From assembly GCA_963853835.1 (NCBI GenBank), contig OY970824.1:873001-937000 (forward strand): a stretch of DNA of 64,000 nt, written 5' to 3'. The position numbers and the translations under genes are program-made. The DNA is from Calendula officinalis (taxonomy: Eukaryota; Streptophyta; Magnoliopsida; Asterales; Asteraceae). This document shows positions 45,633 to 55,575 of the stretch, in pieces. The notes below the pieces were generated by a model. It had not been told where the DNA came from, made no database searches, and saw only the letters and a list, made by a program, of their open reading frames with translations. Position 1 is the stretch's first letter; every line of letters begins with the position of its first letter.

Positions 45633-46469
45633 ATTCCCTCGTTTCAAAATAAGAGCATCTCCAATGGTAACTTTTTTCAAAGTTTTTTACTATTTCAATA
45701 AGTCTTTAAAAGACTTTTTACCATTGGAATAATAAGTTTTTTCAAAAGGTTATTCCAATGACTTTTTTCTGCTAACTTTTTAACTTAGTTTTAATGTTTG
45801 TCCTTTTTAGTCCTCTATGTTTAATAACTTTTCATTTTAAACCTTAGATATATTATATATAGATTGTTTATTATATATTTATTAGTTAATAAATAAATTA
45901 TATAATATTTAATGTCAATTATTATAATATTTTTGTATGAGACATTTTAAAAAATATTATATTTAGTAAGATGCCGAAAAAGTGTCAAATTATATATAGG
46001 GGGTATTTATAAAACGTTTGAGATAGATAAAGGTATATTAGAAATATTGTAAAAGAAAAAGCTTTTGAAAAAAAGTTAACCATTGGAGATGTAATTTATG
46101 AAAAGATTTTTGGTTAGTGGATTATTGATGTGCCAAAAGTAATAAGCTTTTGCATGGTTAACCATTGGGGATGCTCGTTATACATTTTTCATTTTAAGAT
46201 GTTTCAAAATAAGTGATACACTTTGAAAACTTACCATATTTGGTAAAAGGTAGTGGGGCCTACACCCACTACCTATCACCTTTAATATAGTGAAAAGACA
46301 CAGTTACCCTTACTTTTACTTTTAAACATCATTAAATTCACTTTAATCAATATATGTGGGACTCATCATCCACTAATTATCCAATTTAATCTAATTAATA
46401 TTTATTATCATATTTTATTTCAAAAACCCTAAACTCCATAGTGTATCACTTATTTTGCAACGGAGGAAG
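45633..46469. mobile_element. Tc1/mariner-type MITE split by a nested insertion
   Basis: The left end ATTCCCTCGTTTCAAAATAAG (45633-45652) and the right end CTTATTTTGCAACGGAGGAAG (about 46449-46469) are inverted partners flanked by TA. A second element (45653-46176) sits between the left tip and the rest. After it the family sequence 'tgtttcaaaataagtgatac' resumes at about 46200. Confidence 0.75.
45653..46176. mobile_element. MITE with GAGCATCTCCAATGG ends, nested in another MITE
   Basis: It begins GAGCATCTCCAATGGTAAC and ends GTTAACCATTGGGGATGCTC, about 20-bp inverted ends. The same end type with a clean TTA duplication occurs at 48832-49217, so PIF/Harbinger is likely. Here the left flank is TAA and the right flank GTT, so the target duplication has decayed or the insertion was irregular. 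Confidence 0.75.
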
Positions 46470-47413
46470 TAATTAAGAACCTATCAAAGAAGAATCTCGG
46501 ACTTTGAAGGGGGGAAAAACGATACAATTCATTATTTTTCTATAAAATATTTCAAAATTCAATAACTTAATAAGATTTTAAAAATGGAAAAAATGAAACA
46601 TGTTCATAAATACTTTGATATTACTAAAAATAAATATTACTTGATTTCTATAGAACAATATACTCTTTATCTAACATGAAGTTATGTAACATGAATATTC
46701 TTGTTTGATGTGCCACGCACATCGATTTCATCAAAAATCAAGTAACTAACACATATGCATGTTCCTTTTCTTTAGTTTTTCACATGTTGCTTTCCTGTAA
46801 CTAGAATATAAAATTTAATGGACAAAATGGATTCTGGAATAACTAATAGAGGAGATTATGCACACAAAGTTCCTCTCAAAAACAATATAATAAATTTGCA
46901 TGATGTTTAATGGTGCATTACAACTGAAAATTCACATACTAATTGTGACATGGTATGTTACATGGACATTATTTTGTCAAGGTTTGTTTAATAGTTACCG
47001 TCTGGGTTAGTTTTAACTGGGATTTAAGCTCCGGCTGAATATGCATCTAACTAAAATCGTGATTTTGATTATGACTCATTTTACTTTTCCTTTTATTTAT
47101 ATAGCATGTTTTGATAAACGAAAGTAAAATTAATAATATATTAACCAAGGTAAAAGACATTATATAACATGTAAAAGTCATAAGGTCATCTTTTAACGGG
47201 CTAATAACTTTTTTTCTTCATTCGGGTCAGAGGTCGAATCAGAACCCCTATCCAAGTAAGAAGTGGGAATAGTACGTACTTAGCAAATGCTCTGACTCGA
47301 ACTGAGTCAGCAAACACCTCTTACTGAACCCGGTAAAAACTAAATCAAACTACCTTATTGGACGAATAACGTGATGAATGGGTAAAAAAATTTCACGAGT
47401 TGTCACATGGTAA
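46470..47413. other. Intergenic, nothing recognised
   Basis: AT-rich sequence, no coding frame. Confidence 0.35.
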
Positions 47414-47934
47414 TTAGGGGTGTTCACAAGTCGAGCTTTTAACGAGCTACTCGAGCTCGAGCTCGTTTATATCGAGCTCGAGCCTATACTAATTCGATCT
47501 CGAGTCGATCTCGAACATAAAACAAGACTCGATTAATTTCACGAGCCGATCCTAATAATTTAATACTCGACTCGGCTCGTTCGATAGCTCGTTTAATCTC
47601 GAGCCGAACGAGCCAGACGATCTTAACGAGTCGATCCTAACGAGCCGAACAAGTGTTTTATACAATAAGTACAAGAATATACATATATTAATGAGGGTGT
47701 TAACGAGTCGAGTAATTAACGAGCTTTTCGAGTTTGTAAATTAGTTATTTTCAAAAAATATGGAATCATAAACGAGTATCGAGCTCGAGCTCGAACACTA
47801 TATAAATATTCGAGCTCGAACACAATTTTAAAAGCTTATTCGAGCTCGAGTCGAGCTCGAGCCGAGTAATTACTAAACGAGCCGAGCCCAAATTTTCTGA
47901 TGTTCGACTCGACTCGAATCGTTAAGACCCCTAA
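47414..47934. mobile_element. Element of 'cgagctcgag' repeats with TTAGGGGTGTT ends
   Basis: It begins TTAGGGGTGTTCAC and ends GACCCCTAA, inverted partners, and is flanked by TGGTAA on both sides (47408-47413, 47935-47940). The interior is filled with GAGCTCGAG palindromes and an inverted pair of such tracts. No coding frame. The superfamily is not clear from a 6-bp duplication. Confidence 0.65.
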
Positions 47935-47940
47935 TGGTAA

Positions 47941-48828
47941 TTGTGACGTTGTATGTTACATGTAAATTATCTGTTTACTGAACCAACAACGTGACGAATG
48001 GGTAAAAAAAATCAATTGAGTAAAGAAAAAGTAAGAAAACTTAAACCAAACTCATTTAACCCTAACCCGGTCGTATTTATTGAAAGGTTAGTCATATTAA
48101 CTCGCTTACGATCTTAATTAATATAAAAAGTTGCATGAAGGCATACACATTAGTAACTTCAATAAAATTTAAAAGTATATGACAAATATTAAGCTATAAA
48201 TATAATAGTTGTGATTTTTTTATTTTTATTTTTCCAAAAATAAGACTATACTTATAATATGTAACACATAATTTTTAACGGGTTAACCCAACTCATTTAT
48301 TAAACATATTGACCTTATTGACCAGTTTACGACTCTACCTTATAGACTCAGAGTTAACTCGTTTATTTCAATGTCAGATCAATCTCGTGTCAAGAATTAT
48401 CACACTTACATACTATGTAATATGTTTATTTTTTAGATAATATAATTTGTCCGGAATAGCTCATTTCGAATTGCTACATAATTTCTAAGAAATAAAACAC
48501 ATGTTTTTATTTATCAGTTATTTTTTTTGAATGATGCATAAATTTATTTCAGTTTTGTTTATAATAAAAATTTGAACTAATAAACTTAGGTCATAGATAT
48601 AACTCCGTATCAATATTATAATATATTAATACCACTAAACTATAAGCTAACTATTTATCAGTTGTACTAACCATTAAAAGAAAATTGTTAAACAAACATG
48701 AAACACCAGTTTGCACCCTCATCTAATCCTAAATCCCACTTCGCACCCTCATATAAATGTATATTTATAGTTCTACCCCGAAACTATGAATAAATCACAA
48801 TTAACCACATATTCTGCCCAAGCATTCC
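47941..48828. other. Intergenic, nothing recognised
   Basis: AT-rich. The words at 47980-48008 (caacgtgacgaatgggtaaaaaaa) echo 47367-47390, perhaps a small duplication around the inserted element. Confidence 0.4.
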
Positions 48829-48831
48829 TTA

Positions 48832-49217
48832 GAGCATCTCCAACCCACCTCTATCAACCCCTATATCTCTTTATTTGAAGTTTATTCTTCTTCAACCCAT
48901 ATCTATCTCCCACTCTAAATATAGAGTGAGAGAACACTCCCTCTATATTTGAAGTGATAAAATGTCCCCTCTATCAATGGACCCCACCACTTCTATTTAA
49001 TTATCTAATATTAATTTCTATTTAATTGATTTTATTTTTTGTTTACTAGCCAACAAATTCATCCAAATTAATTAAAAATATAATTGTTATGGGTCCCACT
49101 AGTTTTAAAGAGATGGATAGAGTTTATGGTTGGAGTTGAAGTTTTGTATAGAGTTAATGGACCCACTTGTTATAGAGATAGAGTGATTTGGATAGAGTTT
49201 TTAGTTTGGAGATGCTC
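48832..49217. mobile_element. PIF/Harbinger-type MITE just upstream of a promoter
   Basis: The ends GAGCATCTCCAACC and the inverted GAGCATCTCCAAACT match, with TTA on both flanks (48829-48831, 49218-49220). 386 bp, no coding frame. It ends 87 bp before the TATA box of the next gene. Confidence 0.85.
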
Positions 49218-49303
49218 TTAAGGGTGTTTCTGTCTTCTTGCATTCTTTTCCGGTTCATTTGTAATTTTCATGACACTCAGGGGCTATATGCTAATTATTT
49301 CCC

Positions 49304-49312
49304 TATATAAAG
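49304..49312 (+). promoter_or_regulatory. TATA box of the small plant-specific gene
   Basis: TATATAAAG, about 310 bp before the start codon; the leader after it is C/T-rich. Confidence 0.55.
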
Positions 49313-49625
49313 AACCCACCACATTCTACACTCCCCCACACCTTAATCTCATCTTTTTTTTTTTTTTTCTTCTCTCTATATCCATCGCTCTTTTCTTCGC
49401 CACGCGCCGCCATCATCCGCCGTGTTCCGATTTGGTCGCAGGCCCACTCGAAATATTGTTACAACTTCTCTACTCCGATCCGAAATTTATTCCAAAAAAT
49501 TTATGGTGGTAAATTACGAATTTACCCCTGGAACTCTTATTTGGTTATTCTTTCTTAATCCGTCAAATTGGGGGCATTTTCGTAAAGTTCGGATACGGTA
49601 GTTGCTGACGCTCATGCAATCTACA

Positions 49626-50102
49626 ATGAGCCACACGCCTAGACAATTTATTCCCATGGCTTCAAATAAGCCAAAAAACAGAGAAGAAACTTTTGACTTT
49701 CTGAAGCCGTCAACAACGGCTAAGCTAGCCAAGCCGTTTGTACCACGAGCCACGGCTCCAATCAAGGCTCCCAACCGGTTCAGACCGCCGAGCGATAATA
49801 AGCTCCTGGCTGGCTATCTGGCTCATGAGTACCTAACAAAACGCACCTTGTTTGGACAGCCATGGGATCCGGCTCGAGCCGATGCTGAGCCGGTTTCAGC
49901 GGCGGCTCATTCAGCCGATTATAAAAAGCCGATGAAACAACTTATTAGCCAAAATGAAAAGCCGGCCGAGCCGAAGGCGGGTGAGAAAAGAAAGTTTGAA
50001 AGCTACTATGAGGTATCGGGCATTCTCATGGGTAAAAATGGAGCACACATACCCGGCATTGTTAACCCGACCCAACTGGCCCGGTTTTTACATCTCCAAT
50101 GA
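49626..50102 (+). CDS. Small plant-specific protein of unknown function
   Basis: A single-exon gene of 158 residues, GC-richer than its surroundings. I start at MSHTPRQFIPMASNKPK; an in-frame ATG four codons upstream (49614) is possible. The protein is basic, Lys/Pro/Ala-rich and without membrane segment or signal peptide. Two blocks look conserved: NKLLAGYLAHEYLTKRTLFGQPWDPARA (about 58-85) and the C-terminal GAHIPGIVNPTQLARFLHL. I vaguely associate this layout with proteins named 'embryo sac development arrest 6', but no function follows from the sequence. Promoter and frame look intact. Confidence 0.75.
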   Translation: MSHTPRQFIPMASNKPKNREETFDFLKPSTTAKLAKPFVPRATAPIKAPNRFRPPSDNKLLAGYLAHEYLTKRTLFGQPWDPARADAEPVSAAAHSADYKKPMKQLISQNEKPAEPKAGEKRKFESYYEVSGILMGKNGAHIPGIVNPTQLARFLHLQ

Positions 50103-52098
50103 TAATTATTTATATGGTTTTAAAATGTTGTACGCTACTTTTGGCAATGCTTAGTAATTATATCTGCAAATTGCAATGTGTTTACTTATAGTTATGGTGT
50201 TTAGCAAGTTTGGTTTTGATTATTATTTTTGTGGTTAAGTTAATTACGTTTAAGAACAACATACACTGATTTAAATTCAAATTTACTTCACTATAAATGA
50301 GTTAAACTAAATCAATTTCAAAATTAATTTTGGTATCACAATTTTTAATGGTTATACCACATAGTATAGATTTTATAGCTAATTGTACAAGTATATTAAG
50401 AACTCATTGTGGTACATACATTAAAAGTTGTGGTAAGAAAATCACTCCTTTTTCAAGAGGTATTATTTTATATTATTAATTTTTTAAGTATAAATTTGTT
50501 TTAAAAGTTTTTAGGTGATTAAACTTTGCTTGTAATATAATCGAACTATTTTCATGACTGTTTCTAAACATTCTTATAACTTTATGGTAAATGCTAAAAT
50601 GCACAATAAACTTTGTTAGGTAGAGAAACATTATCTATATATGTATGATTCCTCCGGGTCAAGTGAGTTAACTTTATTTTTTTTTTGTATAAAAAGGTAC
50701 ATTTTGCTTGTCTAAAACAACAATATTTGAATATTTTAAAGATAAGATATGTACCTAATAGACCGATTTATTCCTTTTATATCCTCTCTAGATTATACGA
50801 TGAACATGTCAAAAGATGGAATATAAGTTACATATCCAAAGAATGAAAACCAATTACCAGATATTAAATAATTTCTTCTCCTCATAATCTAAGGACATGT
50901 GATAAAGCCCATTAAATGAATTGACATATATCATTCATATTAAAATAATACATTTATTATTCAAAATGAAATATATTTTTAATTGAATTGAAAACAGAGA
51001 TATTCAAATCATTTAAAATAGGAAGACGGGTATGAAAAATAATTGAGTTATAATGACTACAAGAGTACACTTCAAACTATTCATTTATTTGATGTACATG
51101 TCAATTATGGTGTATCTGCACTTTATTTGTTTATGATTTTATCATGTGAAATTATGGTGTTTCATGCATGATATACATTTATCTGGTCTTTTACTCATTA
51201 AATCATAACCCTAAGTTATTATATTTCTTTTGGGACCTATTAAAATATTCTTTCATTCACAGTAAACCCTAAACTTACAATGTGCAAGGTGCCAATAAAT
51301 TCGTAAGGGGTGTGGCATAGGCAAAATGCGGTGTTGTGGCTTCATCCCCGCGGTGCTACTTAGGGGGCCACATAGGATGGCGCAAGTATCCCATGCTACT
51401 ATACCGGATGTTGTAAGTAAAGTTGTTGCGAAATAATAACTCCTAATCACAAAGTTAAAAAAAAAGAATGTTAAAGTATTAACCACACTATAGACTAGAC
51501 ATTTGATCTCTACTTACAGTTTATAAAAGATCTCATTAAAAAGAACTAAGTTAACTATATAGGAAACAAAAGCCTGGTTATTTGAAGAAAGTCTGTTTTA
51601 AATGAAAACATAAGCTAAAAGAATAATAATGTATGTTATTGGTGTAAGATCTAAGCTATTGTTCATGACCATGGATTTAAATCCAATTGTAGACAAATTG
51701 AAATAAATTAAGTATTGTTAAAAAAGAAGCTAAAAATATAAATCATTAACAAGTCAAACCTAGTTTGCTAGTACTCCAGATTATTAAGTAAAAAAAAATA
51801 TATTTCTTCTTATATTTTCTTCTTACTCCAAATTAATCAACTAATTCTCTTTACTCATATAATCTTCTAATTTTAACACTTATTATGATCAAATGAGTAT
51901 TCAGTGATATGTATCAATACATTTCTCCATTATTATATCAACGACTAACAAGGGACACCTATACATCTAACGTCTATGTGACAGGTAATCAATGTATATT
52001 ATGTTTGTACGGTTCGATCTATTTCACTTTTTTTGCTTTAACTTCTTCGATTATTTTGTTTATCACGCCATCTCATACAAATGGAAAACAAAATTCTA
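50103..52098. other. AT-rich spacer with a transposon-like patch at about 51250-51430
   Basis: No gene. The GC-richer patch 51270-51430 has weakly inverted edges (cttacaatgtgc / gatgttgtaag) and may be a decayed MITE. The words at about 51655-51690 recall the SINE at 19.2 kb but are too degenerate to call. Confidence 0.4.
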
Positions 52099-52219
52099 AA
52101 AGGAGATGATTTATTTACCACATAAGTTACTTCACTCACCTTAAAGTAGACAGTACAAACATACCAAAGCACATATTGTGGTGGAGGAAGTAATTTATGT
52201 GGTACATAAATCAGCTCCC
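52099..52219. repeat. Short palindromic MITE, copy 1
   Basis: The left arm 'ggagatgatttatttaccac' and right arm 'gtggtacataaatcagctcc' are inverted; the interior shares 'agtacttcactcaccttaaag'-type words with the copy at 53020-53161. Confidence 0.7.
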
Positions 52220-52543
52220 CTAAAATACCCAATTTGGGTACTACAATTTCGGAACCATGAAACCGAATACTTGTAGTAATTGATACTGTTCGTTCATAAA
52301 TATGCTAAAAGCTTCAAACTTTAAATGCTTCTGTGTCGATCAAACACTTTTGGCTAAAATAAGAAGGTGGATTCTCATGTTTTCCCTCAATTTCAGTTCG
52401 CCGTAAAGAAATGTAATTTCTTTATATTTGTGATTGAATTCATATTTGGTTTTGGTGATTCATCGTGAATTATATGTTTGATCAGGGATTTTGGTTATTA
52501 GGGTTTGAATTTGACATCTTTGATTTGGGTTTTTACAATTAGG

Positions 52544-52663
52544 GTTTGAAATTGGGTGGATTTAATTACGGTGATCCACCGTTATCAATACATGCAGTTG
52601 GTTTACTCGTTGAATCTGTTTATTTAAAGTCAAAATCGTTGCAAATTCTTCAGAGGCATAAAG
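52544..52663 (+). pseudogene. Orphan exon of an NPG1/NPGR-type TPR gene
   Basis: A 120-nt exon with intact acceptor (TTTTTACAATTAG) and donor (AAAG|GTACTC) encodes GLKLGGFNYGDPPLSIHAVG followed by LLVESVYLKSKSLQILQRHK. This matches the TPR segment of No Pollen Germination-related calmodulin-binding proteins, known for SIHAV.LL.E...LKAKSLQ.L.R. No neighbouring exon was found on either side within several hundred bases, so it seems a captured or leftover gene fragment. Confidence 0.55.
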
Positions 52664-53019
52664 GTACTCTTTTTCTTTTATATACATTGACAAATGTTTA
52701 TGTATTTTTTTCTTAATCTTGTAACGATGTGTAATGTGTTTAGTTTAGAATCTGTGTAAGAATTGTTTGAGTAAATTACGAGGATGGTCCCCAACCTTTA
52801 ACTCAAATTACATGTATGGTCTTTGCGAGTAATTGTTTTTTAATAACATGCCAATAATAGTCTGATAATGATATCATGGAGTTTGTTATATTAATGATAT
52901 CATGGAGTTTGAAAATATAACTTTAGATCTTAAAAGCATTGCTTAAAACAAATTCATCCTATATATACATATTAAGAATGAAAATGAATTCATCATCTAA
53001 TTGTTACACTTAAAATATG
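52664..53019. other. Spacer with repeat fragments
   Basis: At 52769-52830 'gagtaaattacgaggatggtcccc' matches one arm of the foldback element at 31.9 kb. At 52869-52910 'taatgatatcatggagttt' is tandemly doubled. Confidence 0.5.
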
Positions 53020-53161
53020 GGAGATGATTTATATAGCATATAAATTACTTCACTAATCATTAATACAAAAATTAAAGCAGACAATACAAGCATATTGAAA
53101 CACAGATTGTAGTGGAGGAAGTAATTTATGTGTTACATACTTACATAAATCATCTCCCTTA
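53020..53161. repeat. Short palindromic MITE, copy 2
   Basis: The left arm 'gggagatgatttatatagca' and right arm 'cataaatcatctccc' are inverted; the interior 'gtggaggaagtaatttatgtg' word is shared with 52099-52219. Confidence 0.7.
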
Positions 53162-53257
53162 AAATATACCTTGTACATAAACAAATTGTCATACTTGAAA
53201 AGAAAATTCTTGTACAGAGAAAATTCGAACAACTTTCTTGTTTTCATCGAGGCCAAA

Positions 53258-55575
53258 TCAACTAGCAATGTTTTCTTGCAGCTCGTTTTCCGACTCGTTC
53301 AATTCAACGTTGTACACAAAGTAATTCGCGACGACAACGAAAAACAACAAATTCACAAAACTCAAGATCACAAAACTCATTTAAGTTGTCTAGAACCCAA
53401 CCTTCATGCCCGTTCTTCTTTGTGACATCAGCCACAGTCGATAAGATAAAACTACTAAGAAAATACCCGATCCCTATACTCGTTGTCCAATAAGCAGTCC
53501 CGAGACTCTTCATTCCTTCAGGCGCTTGATCATAAAAAAATTCAAGTTTCGCGACTTCTAAAAAACTATCCGCAATCCCCATCAACGCAAATTGAGGTAG
53601 AAGAACGAAAATACTAAGAGGGACTATTTGGTCATTTTCAAAAGTTCCATGATCTTTAGCGACACTTAGTCTTTTTCTTTCTACTACACTAGCAATGACC
53701 ATGATAACAACATGGAGAACGAGCCCGATTGCCATTCGTTGTAGCAACGTGATGCCTCTAGGGTTTTTGGTGTATTTTCTAATTGTGGGAACAAATACGC
53801 GATCATAGAGTACGATACTTATTAGGAGGAAAATTGTTACAAAAACCGTAAGACATGCGGGCGGGATCTCGAAATGTGGGCCCACGGATCGAACTAATGT
53901 TACACCTTGTTTGATGAAGAGTGTGTGTGTTTGTGCATTTAATGTGCTTGGTATGAATGTTGCTAACAAGATTGGGACCATTTTTGCCATTTGTTTTGTT
54001 TGTTCGACTTGTGTTACTGGACACACTTTCCATTCCGAAATGGGTTCTTCGGTCCTCACCGCAGCTCGATCAAAAAACCTACGGTTTTGTTTATATCACG
54101 ATTAATTAAAAAAATGTTGATTTGTGTTAGATTTGATCTCTAATGAGTCTACTCATAATCTTAAGAAGAAGAAAAAAGTTCAATAGAAAACATGTCTAAA
54201 ACCTTTTAAATCATTTTATTTATGATGTTACATTATCATTGAATAATATAGATTTGAACATATTTACGAGAAACGCATCAGAAAGTTACCTTAACGAGCT
54301 CGAATGGCCGATCATATACTTTCCCGAGCTAGAATACTCATCCATGCTCAATTCATAAAGCGCTTTTGGGTCATCGGGTACAACCCGGTTCCAATTCCGT
54401 GCTGTAGCGACTAGTACCTTCATCAATCTAGTAAACGGGCTCCCCAGTGGTAGCTTATGGCGGTACATTGGTGTCCCAACCATAACAACCACCATTGCCG
54501 CCACTAAACCAACGGTTGGAAACCCATACCCAAGACCCCACCCAACATTATCTTGTATGTACACTAAAAAGGTGCTTGAAAAAAGCGTACCGAAATATAT
54601 ACTAAACATCCACCAATTAAAGAATGTGAGTTTTTGGGCTCGTTCTTTTGGGTCAAATAAAAAACCTTAATAAATAATGATGAAAGTCTGACATTTTTTT
54701 TAACAAAATTAATAGTAAGAGTTTTAACCATGGGAATTAATTACTGTACCACGAATATTAATGTATATACCACAGTTTACAAGTATGCTGTATAAAATAA
54801 TAATTGTGTTATGAACATTAAAAGATGTGGTGCAAAAATCACCCCCTTTTAATCATAGTTAACACATATAAAATTCCAAGAAAAATAATGAGAAAGTATT
54901 TATGGGTCGGCCCAATCCGACCATACTAGCTCGAAAGTACATGTTTTTGGCATGAATCCATTTTACACATATAAAAGCCGACAATTGTGTTACCAAAAAA
55001 CAAGTTTCCTCACCATAAGGTAAATAATAGAAGCTCCCATAAAAGTCCAATATCGGTACCTTCCTTCATTTCCCGTGTCAAGTACAACACCAGATTCGTT
55101 GCTATTCCGTAGTATTTCACACACTTCATATCCTAGTGGAACTAATAAATCGTACTTCATATGTGTCATAATAAACATCTTATTTCCCATTAAATTTTAG
55201 TCGCAAATAAAATTCTTATTTCGGTGTCTACTCAATAAAATAATACTTTGGTTTTTATACAAATAACCCACCACTAACTATCTTTTTCTCTCTAAACTGA
55301 TTTTATATTTTAATCAAAATTATTATCAATGACCTATACTAACTATTCCTAAAGATTTGTGCAAAATATAAATGAAAACTTTTTATAGGACGGAGGGAGC
55401 AGGTAACAACTTAATAAACGTATAGAGATCGATTATTTTTACCTAACATAAAGTAACAAGCTTTCCATCTCCCGGTTGTTGGTCTCAACACGGGGTTCCC
55501 TTTAAGATCTGTAGTTCCGTCTTGTGTAAAATCTTTGTGTAGTCCGATTTCATCATCTCTTTCTAAACCCATGGT
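53258..55575 (-). pseudogene. NPF (NRT1/PTR) transporter pseudogene, NPF5-like
   Basis: A proton-coupled nitrate/peptide transporter relic. Exon 1 (about 55448-55575) is intact: MGLERDDEIGLHKDF..DLKGNPVLRPTTGRWKAC. Exon 2 (about 55020-55150) is wrecked: the YEV start, then KYYGIATNLVLYLTREMKEG in another frame, then an abrupt fusion to RYWTFMGASIIYLM with the intervening helix lost. The region coding the rest of that domain up to FDPKERAQKLTFFNWWMFS is missing; this resumes at about 54660-54286. The last exon (about 54083-53258) is long and open but at DNLN (about 53385) it loses several codons and shifts frame, after which FVNLLFFVVVANYFVYNVEL continues to the stop. Several independent lesions rule out function. 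Confidence 0.85.
55210..55401. repeat. Third copy of the Stowaway-like MITE, in the NPF relic's intron 1
   Basis: It ends GGGACGGAGGGAG-like (gacggagggag, about 55389-55399) and carries internal 'cccaccactaactatc' and 'taatcaaaattattatcaatga' words that are the inverse of 3478-3740. The other end is worn. Confidence 0.6.
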
